Assembly (NCBI GenBank): GCA_037892765.1
Contig: JBBKBW010000006.1
Reading direction: 5' to 3' (one strand)
DNA length: 64,000 bases
Source of the DNA: Clostridium_AQ sp900552125
GTDB lineage: Bacteria > Bacillota_I > Bacilli_A > Erysipelotrichales > Erysipelotrichaceae
Of this stretch, positions 9,477 to 17,450 are shown piece by piece. The position numbers were made by a program, and so were the translations under genes. Under the pieces are notes generated by a model that did no database searches, had not been told where the DNA came from, and was given only the letters and a program-made list of their open reading frames with translations. How positions within the stretch are numbered: the first letter of the stretch is position 1; each line of letters opens with the position of its first letter.

Positions 9477-9747
9477 AGTTAGTCTCCTTCCAAGTTCTTG
9501 TCACACTTTTCTATAGTTATATACCTTGCTTTAAATTAAACTTTTTATTATAAGCTTCATAATTAAATTATATTAATAGCAAATTAATTCCTTCTCCTTG
9601 ATATTCTTTTACAATTTGATTTCGATGCTTTTCTAAAATACATTATCCAAATCTTCAACATTTTTAAGATATATTAACAGCTCTATTTTTTCATAAAAGA
9701 TCTGGTAAATGCTTGTACTTTTCTCTAGCAACAATTTCTCTAAAAAT
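9477..9747. other. Non-coding stretch with a possible decayed ORF
   Basis: No intact gene. On the minus strand about 39 sense codons without a start can be read from near 9757 to 9640, then about 22 more in a shifted frame ('EKHRNQIVKEYQGEGINLLL'). This looks like eroded coding sequence, but I do not recognise a family. Confidence 0.25.
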
Positions 9748-10275
9748 TTAATTGACATCTCCCATTTTTATATACTTTAGTATTTTAGTTACAAGTGGCT
9801 TAAATAATAAATATAAGATATATCCAATAATACCTCCTGTCACATTTGTTATTATATCAGTTATATCAGATGATCTTACCCCATTTATTAATGGTTGTAA
9901 CATTTCTATACCTAAACTTAATAGAAAAGTATATAAAATAACTTTCAATAAATTTATCTTTTTCTCTCTTACTAATGGTAATAAAAATCCAAAAGGAATT
10001 GTCATTACTATATTTAATACTACCTGTCTAATAAAATCGCCTCTTGCACTTGATACATCAACAAATGGAACTAAGTTCATAAATTCATAAGGATGATTAA
10101 ATATAAATGGTAAAGATATTAATATAGGCATTAAAGTAAAATATAATACAAAAGATAAGTATATATACATTACAGTATTTATAAATAATACATCTTTTCC
10201 TTGTACTTTCCATTTTCTATAAAACACAAAAATATATATAAAAAATAAAACCGTAAAATCAAATATTTCTCTCAT
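9748..10275 (-). CDS. VanZ-like family membrane protein
   Basis: A 175-aa integral membrane protein. The VanZ-like pattern is visible: a hydrophobic first helix, a second ending in 'VLYFTLMPI', the loop 'FMNLVPFVD', 'FIRQVVLNIVMTIPFGFLLPL', and the final 'GIEMLQPLINGVRSSDITDIITNVTGGIIGYILY'. VanZ of vancomycin-resistance clusters gives low-level teicoplanin resistance, but most chromosomal homologues have no assigned function. The start at 10275 was chosen because AAGGAG lies six bases before it. The in-frame ATG at 10281 directly abuts that site. No van genes are nearby. Confidence 0.85.
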   Translation of the reverse strand: MREIFDFTVLFFIYIFVFYRKWKVQGKDVLFINTVMYIYLSFVLYFTLMPILISLPFIFNHPYEFMNLVPFVDVSSARGDFIRQVVLNIVMTIPFGFLLPLVREKKINLLKVILYTFLLSLGIEMLQPLINGVRSSDITDIITNVTGGIIGYILYLLFKPLVTKILKYIKMGDVN

Positions 10276-10486
10276 GTACATCTCCTTGGTATTATTCAAC
10301 TTATTTTCAATATAACATTGAATTATTCTATATGTCAAGGCACAAAAAATAAAAGGATTAACTCCTGTTCAGCACAAGAATCAATCCTTATTAGCTACTT
10401 AAAAACAAATTTAAATAAATGTCCAACAAATTGAGTTCACTTCATTTAAAGATGTCTTTCGTTATTTAATACATATCTACCTGTAA
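10276..10486. other. Intergenic stretch with one imperfect hairpin
   Basis: Contains AAGGATT / AATCCTT (about 10352-10391) separated by a long loop with T-rich flanks, a weak terminator-like hairpin. Otherwise nothing is recognised before the hydrolase remnant that begins near 10487. Confidence 0.35.
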
Positions 10487-10645
10487 GCCATCAGGTACTA
10501 CCCTAATAGAATAAAAGATTTAAATCTATCTAAAAAAGACATAAACAGATTAAATATAATATTTGTGGAAGATTCTTGTCATATGATTATGATTGAAAAC
10601 CCTTCTTCTTTAGCAAACATTATACTAGATATTTTATATAAATAA
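10487..10645 (+). pseudogene. C-terminal remnant of a second alpha/beta hydrolase gene
   Basis: About 52 open codons without a start end at TAA 10645. They include 'YYPNRI', then 'FVEDSCHMIMIENPSSLA', matching the C-terminal Asp/His region of small alpha/beta hydrolases (the catalytic His in 'SCHM', then 'IENP'). The YYP element also occurs in the pseudogene at 7758. It lies 15 bases upstream of VOC copy 2, so a hydrolase-VOC pair has probably existed twice here. Confidence 0.6.
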
Positions 10646-10660
10646 ATCGAGGTGTGTATT

Positions 10661-11077
10661 ATGAAATTAGGAACAACTTATATCTGTACAGAAGATATTA
10701 ATAAATCATGCGCATTTTATCAGGCTTTGCTTCAACAAGAGCCAATATACCGTAATGAAGATCGATGGATAGTTTTTGCATGTGGTATATCTTTATACAA
10801 CAGAAAATATGATGAGAGATTGATTGAAGAAAACAAATTAACTCACTTTAATCAAGCCTATATAGATGAATTTTATAAAGAAGATCAAATAAAAAAGAAT
10901 AACATTGTCATATTCAATTTTGAAGTCGATGATTTACGTAAAGAGTATGAGAGAATAAAAGACCTATCCATTGGTGAAGTAACAGAAATACTCTATGTTA
11001 ACATCTTTACTCCATACTATTATTTTAATATAACTGATCCTGATGGAAATGTTTTAGAGATTACAGGAGAATATTAA
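10661..11077 (+). CDS. VOC (glyoxalase/bleomycin-resistance fold) family protein, copy 2
   Basis: A 138-aa paralogue of the product at 8433-8855, on the opposite strand. It opens 'MKLGTTYICTEDINKSCAFY', contains 'KKNNIVIFNFEVDDL', and ends 'DPDGNVLEITGEY'. The ATG at 10661 follows GAGGTG at a normal distance; an upstream in-frame GTG at 10652 overlaps that site. Compared with copy 1 it lacks two residues around the 'FACGISLYN' segment. The substrate is unknown. A clear terminator follows at 11083. Confidence 0.85.
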   Translation: MKLGTTYICTEDINKSCAFYQALLQQEPIYRNEDRWIVFACGISLYNRKYDERLIEENKLTHFNQAYIDEFYKEDQIKKNNIVIFNFEVDDLRKEYERIKDLSIGEVTEILYVNIFTPYYYFNITDPDGNVLEITGEY

Positions 11078-11082
11078 CGAAA

Positions 11083-11119
11083 AAAATCGCACAAACATGA
11101 AAGTTATATGCGATTTTTT
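11083..11119 (+). terminator. Terminator after VOC copy 2
   Basis: AAAATCGCA (11083-11091) pairs perfectly with TGCGATTTT (11109-11117), followed by T residues. Confidence 0.8.
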
Positions 11120-11159
11120 ACTTAATTCATTTAACATATCTTTTACTGATATAATAGTT

Positions 11160-11813
11160 CTAGAACTCTTTTTTCTTCATAATTGAAATACTAATCGTCA
11201 TAGAAATTGCCCAAATAATTAATGCAATTCCTAAAACAACGCCTAGCAACATACCAAAGTTCATCTCAGCTACGTTATTAAACATCATAACTAAATCTAT
11301 ACTCAATAGCTCTGCAGCCTTTACAACTCCTATACCTAATAATAGTGTTAAACCAACAGCACCAATAATTGCTAATCTGCCTTTTTCACTGCCAAATTTC
11401 AATTGAAATGGAATCATAATTGCTAATATTACTAGCATTACAGGAAAAATAATAGAGGCTATCCTAACGATATCTAAAACAGGCATTGTTTCTTTAAATA
11501 CATTCGATAAAATCACTATTGCTAAAGCTAGCAGCCCTCCGCCAGCCCCTAACAATAATCCTAACACATATTTTTCTATTGCATATTTTGTTCTAGTAAT
11601 CGGCAAAGTAAATAGGAATGCATTTCCATTATCGAATTCATCATAACTAATTGTACTTATGGTAAACAATGACACTACGAAAGTTAGAAAACCTAAAGCA
11701 AATGATGTGTCATCTCCAAATATTGTCATTCCTAGCGCGACTATAAAAATCAAGATAAAGAAATTCTTTTGCCCTTTCATCAGCTTTAAGTCTTTGATCA
11801 ACATACCTTTCAT
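11160..11813 (-). CDS. ABC-2 family transporter permease
   Basis: A 217-aa membrane protein with about six hydrophobic segments. It starts with the amphipathic 'MKGMLIKDLKLMKGQKNFF' common to ABC-2 permeases. 'STISYDEFDNGNAFLFTLPITRTKYAIEKY' near residues 55-85 is the conserved cytoplasmic loop that contacts the ATPase. Its start overlaps the ATPase stop by four bases, so the two form one transporter. The substrate is not evident. The GntR regulator upstream and the YtrA-like arrangement suggest a response to cell-wall-active compounds. Confidence 0.85.
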   Translation of the reverse strand: MKGMLIKDLKLMKGQKNFFILIFIVALGMTIFGDDTSFALGFLTFVVSLFTISTISYDEFDNGNAFLFTLPITRTKYAIEKYVLGLLLGAGGGLLALAIVILSNVFKETMPVLDIVRIASIIFPVMLVILAIMIPFQLKFGSEKGRLAIIGAVGLTLLLGIGVVKAAELLSIDLVMMFNNVAEMNFGMLLGVVLGIALIIWAISMTISISIMKKKEF

Positions 11814-12661
11814 AATTCAGACCCCCTTATCATCATAGTAATTATTTCATCTATACTACCCTTTTCAATCACAATTTTAGGATAGTTTTCAAGATAGTAT
11901 TGTTTCTGATCTGTTAAACAGACATAGCCATAGCTTTCTTTTTTTATACGTTTAATATATTGTTTATCAATATTCTGATATTGTTGTTCATCTACCTTTA
12001 ATATTGCATAATCACTTAGTAGAACATCCGTATCTTCATGCATTATGATTTTTCCCTCGTGAATCATGTAAATATCATCACATAGACTTTCTAAATCACT
12101 GGAGATATGAGAACTGATCAAGATTGAACGATTATCATCTATTTCCATAAATTCTCTTAGCATTTCTAATAATTCATCTCTAGCAATAACATCAAGTCCT
12201 GCAGTAGGTTCATCTAGTATTAATAATTTTGCATCATGAGAGATTGCGACTAATACTTTAAGTTTGGCCTTCATTCCTGTAGAAAATTCTTTTATTTTCT
12301 TATCAAGCGGTAATTGAAACCTTTGTACTTGCTTCATAAAATATGGTAAATCAAATTTTTTATAGAAGCTTTGCAAGATTGGAAGAATATCTCTGATCGT
12401 CAAATAACCGCTAAAACCAGAATCTGAAAGAACAACTCCTAGATTTTCTTTATCTTCGGAACTAAATTCAGAAATATTTTTACCTAGAATAGTGATATTT
12501 CCTCCATCTATGGATATAAGTCCTAAGATTGCTTTAAAGGTTGTACTTTTCCCGGCCCCATTCTGACCAATTAATCCTGTAACACTGCCTGGTTTTACTT
12601 CCAAAGAACAATCTAATAAGAAATTCTTATAGCTTTTCTTTACATGCTCAATCTTTAACAT
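11810..12661 (-). CDS. ABC transporter ATP-binding protein
   Basis: A 283-aa nucleotide-binding subunit. It has Walker A 'GLIGQNGAGKSTT' near residues 31-43, a degenerate signature 'KEFSTGMKAKLKV' near 134, and Walker B 'LLILDEPTAGLDVI' near 154-166. The switch His is in 'LISSHISSDLE'. An extra 60-70 residue C-terminal tail follows, as in other regulators' partner ATPases of the YtrB type. It lies three bases after the GntR gene and overlaps the permease gene, so the regulator-ATPase-permease unit is one operon under the promoter at 13067-13095. Confidence 0.9.
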   Translation of the reverse strand: MLKIEHVKKSYKNFLLDCSLEVKPGSVTGLIGQNGAGKSTTFKAILGLISIDGGNITILGKNISEFSSEDKENLGVVLSDSGFSGYLTIRDILPILQSFYKKFDLPYFMKQVQRFQLPLDKKIKEFSTGMKAKLKVLVAISHDAKLLILDEPTAGLDVIARDELLEMLREFMEIDDNRSILISSHISSDLESLCDDIYMIHEGKIIMHEDTDVLLSDYAILKVDEQQYQNIDKQYIKRIKKESYGYVCLTDQKQYYLENYPKIVIEKGSIDEIITMMIRGSEL

Positions 12662-12664
12662 ATT

Positions 12665-13036
12665 TTATCCCTCCAATATCAATTCAAATAAACTTCGGAT
12701 ATCTTCATCGCTAATACCACATCGTCTGCCTTTTTGAATGGCTTGTTCTAAATCATTTTCTAATTCCTTTTTTTGTTCTTCCAACAAAAGCTCTGTATTG
12801 GTTGCCGCAACATAAGTTCCCTTTCCGTGAACTGTAACAGTAAATCCTTCGCTTTCTAAACTGTCATATGCTTTTTTTACTGTTAAAGCACTGATTTTTA
12901 AATCTTTCGATAAAGTACGAACAGATGGAAGTATATCATTTTCCTTTAATTCTCCATTTCGTATCAGTGTTTTGATCTGATCAACAATCTGTTCATATAT
13001 AGGAACCATCAAGGATGTATTTATAATTATCTTCAT
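12665..13036 (-). CDS. GntR family (YtrA subfamily) transcriptional regulator
   Basis: A 123-aa regulator. The winged HTH 'PIYEQIVDQIKTLIRNGELKENDILPSVRTLSKDL' spans about residues 12-46 and ends 'VHGKGTYVA'. The short C-terminal helical extension of about 50 residues is characteristic of the YtrA subfamily, which lacks a large ligand domain. Such proteins usually repress the ABC genes beside them. The strong promoter directly upstream is completely covered by nested dyads (see operator feature), which supports autorepression. Confidence 0.9.
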   Translation of the reverse strand: MKIIINTSLMVPIYEQIVDQIKTLIRNGELKENDILPSVRTLSKDLKISALTVKKAYDSLESEGFTVTVHGKGTYVAATNTELLLEEQKKELENDLEQAIQKGRRCGISDEDIRSLFELILEG

Positions 13037-13063
13037 TTATCAAACCACTCCTCTATTTACATA

Positions 13064-13110
13064 AACAGTATATAACAGTAGTAAACTGTTGTCAAGTGTT
13101 ATATACTGTT
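13064..13110 (-). promoter_or_regulatory. Promoter with nested perfect dyads (probable GntR/YtrA operator)
   Basis: On the minus strand TTGACA (13095-13090) is 17 bases from TATACT (13072-13067). Outer arms AACAGTATATAACA (13064-13077) and TGTTATATACTGTT (13097-13110) are a perfect 14-bp inverted repeat with 19 bases between. An inner pair AACAGT (13074-13079) / ACTGTT (13085-13090) is also exact. Bound protein would cover both promoter boxes. Confidence 0.85.
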
Positions 13111-13121
13111 TGTTGTGTGAA

Positions 13122-13160
13122 ATAAAAAACGTATAGTTATTGCCAACATATCTATACGTT
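13122..13160 (-). terminator. Terminator after the small membrane protein gene
   Basis: AACGTATAG (13128-13136) pairs with CTATACGTT (13152-13160). On the minus strand a T-run follows. It ends the two-component/membrane-protein operon. Confidence 0.75.
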
Positions 13161-13174
13161 AATCTTTTTATATG

Positions 13175-13540
13175 TTATTTTAATAACTCATCACTGAGTT
13201 TAATTATTTCATCCGCCACCTTTGAACGTAGTTTTCTTATTAGTTTTTGATAAACTGGATATGCTAAGGCCATTCCTATCAAACCAATAACACCTACAGG
13301 TATTCCTACTATAAAATTATCCCATTCTAGCACACAACATAATCCGACTCCAAAAATTAAAGTAAAGATGAAACCTATAATAATCGAAATAATTGCTGCT
13401 TTTCTTGTGACACTTTGATCAAGCTTTTTCATTTGTATTAATTTGTCATTTTCTTTAGGAAGATATTTATCTCTGATTGTTTTTATTTCTTCCTGCCGCT
13501 TTGCGGAATAACAATAGACAAACGTTTCCTTTTCACTCAT
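13175..13540 (-). CDS. Hypothetical small membrane protein
   Basis: A 121-aa protein of unknown function. A charged N-terminal half (residues 1-45) is followed by two hydrophobic segments (about 48-70 and 73-95) and a charged C-terminal helix 'RKLRSKVADEIIKLSDELLK'. A GAGG-type site precedes the ATG. It lies 22 bases downstream of the histidine kinase gene and before a shared terminator, so it is probably the last gene of that operon. A role in the same response is only inferred. Confidence 0.7.
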   Translation of the reverse strand: MSEKETFVYCYSAKRQEEIKTIRDKYLPKENDKLIQMKKLDQSVTRKAAIISIIIGFIFTLIFGVGLCCVLEWDNFIVGIPVGVIGLIGMALAYPVYQKLIRKLRSKVADEIIKLSDELLK

Positions 13541-13562
13541 AGTAAACCTCGCTTCTAATCAA

Positions 13563-14624
13563 TTACTTATTCTCTTTCTCTAACACTACACTAAATGCAG
13601 TTCCTTCTCCTAGAGTACTTTCTACAGATATAGACGCTTGTACAATGTCTATAATTCTTTTCACAAGCGCTAATCCTAATCCATTCCCCTGTGTCGCATG
13701 AGAAGTATCCCCTTGATAAAATTTATCAAAAATATGTTTTCCAACTTCTTTACTCATACCACAGCCATTATCTTGAATGGTTACCCTAATATGGCGATCA
13801 TCCTGTTTAGCATGAACACTGACTTTCCCGTGCGGATCCGTAAATTTAAAGGCATTAGAGAGTAAATTATTCCAGACAATCATCCATAATTCTTCATCGG
13901 ATTCAATTAGAATATCATCCTCAATATCCACATCAATTTCAATTTCTTTTTCTTCCCAGATATTTTCAAAACCCAATATCGCCTGTGTAAGCTGTTCGCT
14001 CATATTAAATTGTTTTACATCTAGATATATACTTTGATTCTCTAATCGATTTAGTTTAAGAATATTTGTGATTAAATCAGATAAATTTCTTGATGCATTA
14101 TTGATATTTCTAGCATAATCTTTCATTTGATCATTAGAAATCTCATCTTCCATCATCAATTCAGAATAATTTCTTATAATCGCAAGGGGAGTCTTTAATT
14201 CATGAGAAACATTGGATATGAAATCTAATCGCAAGGTTTCAATACCTGATAACTCTTTCGCCATTTCATTGAAATTATTGATTATAATATCTAATTCATT
14301 AGAATTTTTCACAAACTGATTAGAGTCAATTCTTACCGAAAAATCCCCCTTTACAATTTTTTGTGTTGCGTTTAAAATACTGCGTACGGGTTTTTCTACC
14401 GTTATCTTATAATATAATCCATGTAGCAAGGTAATAATCAAGCTCAATAAAAGTACATTAAGAAATGTTGAGAAAGCATTTTTGGTAAAATCTATATGTT
14501 CTTTATCTAAATCACTAAGAAATAAGATCATACAGCATGTAACCACAAAAGCAACAAGTATGAAATACAAGATATAGGCTTTAAATGAAAATAAAGATCG
14601 TTTAATTTTACGCTGCTGTTTCAT
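13563..14624 (-). CDS. Sensor histidine kinase
   Basis: A 353-aa membrane kinase. It has two membrane segments (about residues 15-35 and 53-72) with a very short extracellular loop between them. A HAMP domain (about 75-130) follows. The H-box 'FISNVSHELKTPLAIIRN' carries phospho-acceptor His141. ATPase boxes are 'NLLSNAFKFT' (N), 'DNGCGM' (G1), 'FDKFYQGD' (F) and 'GNGLGLALVK' (G2). The short sensing loop suggests an intramembrane-sensing kinase. Its start overlaps the response regulator stop (ATGA), so the pair is translationally coupled. Confidence 0.93.
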   Translation of the reverse strand: MKQQRKIKRSLFSFKAYILYFILVAFVVTCCMILFLSDLDKEHIDFTKNAFSTFLNVLLLSLIITLLHGLYYKITVEKPVRSILNATQKIVKGDFSVRIDSNQFVKNSNELDIIINNFNEMAKELSGIETLRLDFISNVSHELKTPLAIIRNYSELMMEDEISNDQMKDYARNINNASRNLSDLITNILKLNRLENQSIYLDVKQFNMSEQLTQAILGFENIWEEKEIEIDVDIEDDILIESDEELWMIVWNNLLSNAFKFTDPHGKVSVHAKQDDRHIRVTIQDNGCGMSKEVGKHIFDKFYQGDTSHATQGNGLGLALVKRIIDIVQASISVESTLGEGTAFSVVLEKENK

Positions 14625-15292
14625 TTGATTACCGCCTTATAGCCTAATCCATGAACCGTCACAATTTCAAAATCATTACAATCAGAAAATTTATCTCTAA
14701 GCTTCGTCATATATACATCTACTGTACGATTACTTGATTTTGTATCACTATCCCAAAATTCATTCATGAGCTGGGTACGTGTAAACGTCTTCTTAGGATA
14801 AGATAAAAGTTTAAATAAAATATTAAATTCTCTAAATGTCAAAGGAACTTCTTCCCCCTTAACATAAACTGTTCTCTCATCACTATTCATACGAAAATCG
14901 CCAATACAGATTTCTTTATCTTCTGATATCTGTGCTCTTCTTAGAATTGCTTTTATTCTTAATAAAAGTTCTTCCAGCTGAAATGGCTTCGTTATGTAAT
15001 CGTCAATCCCTAAGTCAAAACCACGTGATTTTGCATTCAGATCATCTCTTGCAGTCACAAAAAGAATTGGGACATTCTTATCTATATTACGAATAGATTC
15101 TGCAAATTCAAAGCCATCAATACCAGGCATCATAATATCAGATAGTATTAAATCAAAAGGAACATCAGCCATTTCATCATATGCTTCTTGAGCAGAGAAA
15201 CAGCCGGTAACTTCATAATTATGTTTACTTAAGTAGGAACAAATAATCTGATTTTGTTGTTTATCATCTTCAACAACCAGAATATGAATCAT
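14621..15292 (-). CDS. OmpR-family response regulator
   Basis: A 223-aa two-domain regulator. The receiver has acidic residues E8-D9-D10, phospho-acceptor Asp52 in 'LILSDIMMPG', the Thr in 'LFVTARDD' and Lys in 'YITKPF'. The C-terminal winged helix (about residues 125-220) has 'PLTFREFNILFKLLSYPKKTFTRTQL' and 'RTVDVYMTKLRDKF'. It partners with the kinase gene it overlaps. Exact tandem repeats upstream of its -10 box (15341-15362) suggest autoregulation. The regulon cannot be read here. Confidence 0.93.
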   Translation of the reverse strand: MIHILVVEDDKQQNQIICSYLSKHNYEVTGCFSAQEAYDEMADVPFDLILSDIMMPGIDGFEFAESIRNIDKNVPILFVTARDDLNAKSRGFDLGIDDYITKPFQLEELLLRIKAILRRAQISEDKEICIGDFRMNSDERTVYVKGEEVPLTFREFNILFKLLSYPKKTFTRTQLMNEFWDSDTKSSNRTVDVYMTKLRDKFSDCNDFEIVTVHGLGYKAVIK

Positions 15293-15324
15293 AATAACCC
15301 TCCTCGACTAAATTATCTGTTCGC

Positions 15325-15362
15325 ATTATAACATGAAGTTGTTAAAGTTTTGTTAAAGTTTT
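15325..15362 (-). promoter_or_regulatory. Response-regulator promoter with 11-bp tandem repeat
   Basis: On the + strand GTTAAAGTTTT occurs twice without a gap (15341-15351 and 15352-15362). On the minus strand the -10 box TATAAT is at 15330-15325, with the repeats in the -35 position. An 11-bp direct repeat there is the usual layout for an OmpR-family dimer that activates transcription. Confidence 0.7.
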
Positions 15363-15378
15363 TTATTACATTAAAAAA

Positions 15379-15397
15379 TAGACTCATATTAAGTCCA
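15379..15397 (-). terminator. Weak terminator after the amidohydrolase gene
   Basis: TAGACT (15379-15384) pairs with AGTCCA (15392-15397) with one G-T pair. A T-run follows on the minus strand. Confidence 0.45.
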
Positions 15398-15406
15398 TTC
15401 TTATTC

Positions 15407-17002
15407 CTAGCTATGTTTTTTATAAACTGTTTTCCCATCTTTGATTGTTTCTAAAACTAAAATGTCTTTAATATCATCATGTTCAGTACATAATGGATTT
15501 TTATCCAAAATAACAACATCCGCAATTTTCCCTGCGGATATAGTTCCTTTTTCATTTTCCTCAAAATATTGATATGCACCATTTATGGTAATAGCTTTCA
15601 TAGCCTGCCAGACAGTAATTCTTTCTTCTTTTCCAATGAATACTCCATTTCGTGTTTTACGATTAACTGCACACCATATTGTTCTCATCATATCAGGCTG
15701 TATAACAGGGCTATCCTGATGAAAGGTATATGGAATATGTAAATCTTCAGCTGTATGAGCTGGTGAAATCCTAGCTGCACGTTCAAACCCTAAGTTTGTA
15801 ATATGAATATCACCCCAATAATAAGTATGTGCTATAAAAAACGATGGTATCATATGCAAAGCTGACATACGCTTTAACTGATCTTTACGAACAAGCTGTG
15901 CATGTATCATTATGGGACGTCTATTATCCTTCTCTACATATTGTTTAATTGCCTTTTCAAATTGATATATATATTGTTCAGCTGCTGCATCTCCATTACA
16001 ATGTGCCAAAAGCTGTACTTCATCAATCAACGATTCTTCTATTAGCTTATATAATTTTTCATCACTTAAAGATGGATAACCACAATATTCTTCTCCCACA
16101 TACGGAGCTGACAGCCATGCTGTTTTCCCTTGCGGAGAACCGTCTAAGAAAATTTTATAACCGCCAATTTTAAAGTGATTCCAATATTGATTCGTAAGAT
16201 GCTTATTTTCTATCAGTAAATCTCGGCAATTATTTAAATCTATATATCCTACTATATCTAAATGTAAAAACTGATTAGAGGCCGCATACTGCAATAACTG
16301 AAATAATGAAGAATCCACCATTCCATCTTGAATTGTTGTAATACCATAACCTGCATAAATATCCTGTGCTTTTATAATCAGCTTCATTAATGCTTCTCTA
16401 CTTGGCAAAGGAATTGCATTCTGCATAGAGATAAAAGCTTTTTCTTCCATATGACCATTGGGCTCCATACTATCTCCTATACGATAATATTTTCCACCCT
16501 GAGGATCTGGTGTATTCTCATCTATATGCATCTTTCTCAGCACCAAAGAATTCACACTGCCCATATGTGAAGAAGCATGAACTATGACAATAGGATGAAC
16601 AATAGAAATACGGTCTAACACTTCTTTTGTAGGATGGGCGTTTTCTATCAGAAAATTATGATCATAGGAACTGCCGCATACCCATTCTCCTGCTGCGATA
16701 TTATTCACTTTTATAAAATCTTTCATCTTTGAGATAATATCTTCAAAAGAATTAGCATCACTCAAATTACATTGTGTTAAAGCATTCGCTACTCCAACAA
16801 AATGAGAATGTCCATCAATAAAGCCCGGAAAAACTGATTTTCCTTTTAAATCAATAAGTTTATCTCCTTCTTGTCTTCTACCTAGTATTTCTTCATCAGT
16901 TCCAACAGCTTCAATAATTCCATCTACTACACTAAATGCCTCCTGATAGTCGTTTTCTTTCTCCATGGTCACAACCTCTCCATGATAATAAATTGTTCTC
17001 AT
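15407..17002 (-). CDS. Amidohydrolase (YtcJ-like, amidohydrolase 3 family)
   Basis: A 531-aa metal-dependent hydrolase of the YtcJ type. The N-terminal metal motif 'FPGFIDGHSHFVG' is near residues 56-68. Later metal/active-site positions are 'QLLAHCNGDAAAEQ' near 330, 'MIHAQLV' near 362 and 'FHQDSPVI' near 425. The C-terminal composite-sandwich strand is 'GKIADVVILDKNPL'. YtcJ-like enzymes hydrolyse cyclic amides or N-acyl compounds, but true substrates are rarely known. It is transcribed divergently from the SdpR-type gene and has its own terminator. Confidence 0.88.
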   Translation of the reverse strand: MRTIYYHGEVVTMEKENDYQEAFSVVDGIIEAVGTDEEILGRRQEGDKLIDLKGKSVFPGFIDGHSHFVGVANALTQCNLSDANSFEDIISKMKDFIKVNNIAAGEWVCGSSYDHNFLIENAHPTKEVLDRISIVHPIVIVHASSHMGSVNSLVLRKMHIDENTPDPQGGKYYRIGDSMEPNGHMEEKAFISMQNAIPLPSREALMKLIIKAQDIYAGYGITTIQDGMVDSSLFQLLQYAASNQFLHLDIVGYIDLNNCRDLLIENKHLTNQYWNHFKIGGYKIFLDGSPQGKTAWLSAPYVGEEYCGYPSLSDEKLYKLIEESLIDEVQLLAHCNGDAAAEQYIYQFEKAIKQYVEKDNRRPIMIHAQLVRKDQLKRMSALHMIPSFFIAHTYYWGDIHITNLGFERAARISPAHTAEDLHIPYTFHQDSPVIQPDMMRTIWCAVNRKTRNGVFIGKEERITVWQAMKAITINGAYQYFEENEKGTISAGKIADVVILDKNPLCTEHDDIKDILVLETIKDGKTVYKKHS

Positions 17003-17111
17003 AATGATGGCTCCTTTCTATTTCACAAGTATATATAATAATTTCCATGTATATTTAGAATGTGCCAACACCGCAAACAAATACTTATTTATATATATTC
17101 TATTAAGATTA

Positions 17112-17164
17112 TTGACAAGAAAATCTTTTTATCCTATACTTCATTTAGATGATTATCTAAATGA
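17112..17164 (+). promoter_or_regulatory. Promoter and perfect dyad (probable SdpR/ArsR operator)
   Basis: TTGACA (17112-17117) is 17 bases from TATACT (17135-17140). Immediately downstream, TCATTTAGAT (17141-17150) and ATCTAAATGA (17155-17164) form a perfect 10-bp inverted repeat with a 4-base centre, covering the expected start site. Binding there would block initiation of the sdpR-sdpI-ABC operon. Confidence 0.85.
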
Positions 17165-17177
17165 AAGGGGTGATGTT

Positions 17178-17450
17178 ATGGGATTCCAAGAAACCTTCAA
17201 GGCTTTATCTGATCCCACAAGAAGAGAAATAGTTCATTTACTGAAAGATGGCAAGATGACTGCTGGGGATATCGTTTCTCATTTTTCCAGTACAAATGCC
17301 ACAATCTCTCACCATTTATCAATATTAAAAAAAGCTGGTCTAATTCTAGATGAAAAGAAAGGAAAGTATATTTATTATGAGCTCAATACTAGTGTCATTG
17401 ATGAAATCATTGGTTGGATAAGTTCATTGAAAGGAGATGGAGATAAATGA
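17178..17450 (+). CDS. ArsR-family repressor (SdpR-like)
   Basis: A 90-aa winged-HTH autorepressor. 'FQETFKALSDPTRREIVHLL' (residues 3-22) is the ArsR opening, followed by the recognition region 'HFSSTNATISHHLSILKKAGL'. No cysteines are present, so metal sensing is unlikely. This is the SdpR type, which in Bacillus pairs with the SdpI receptor/immunity protein. The start at 17178 follows AAAGGGG; the open frame extends upstream but lacks a site. It overlaps the sdpI-like gene by four bases. Confidence 0.9.
   Translation: MGFQETFKALSDPTRREIVHLLKDGKMTAGDIVSHFSSTNATISHHLSILKKAGLILDEKKGKYIYYELNTSVIDEIIGWISSLKGDGDK

Noticed and set aside
9598..9757. Possible decayed ORF downstream of the VanZ-like gene
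   Set aside because: Two short frames read as plausible protein, but no family is recognised and no start exists; too weak to call a pseudogene.
9748..10275. Glycopeptide resistance locus
   Set aside because: Only a VanZ-like gene is present; no vanHAX or vanRS genes adjoin it.
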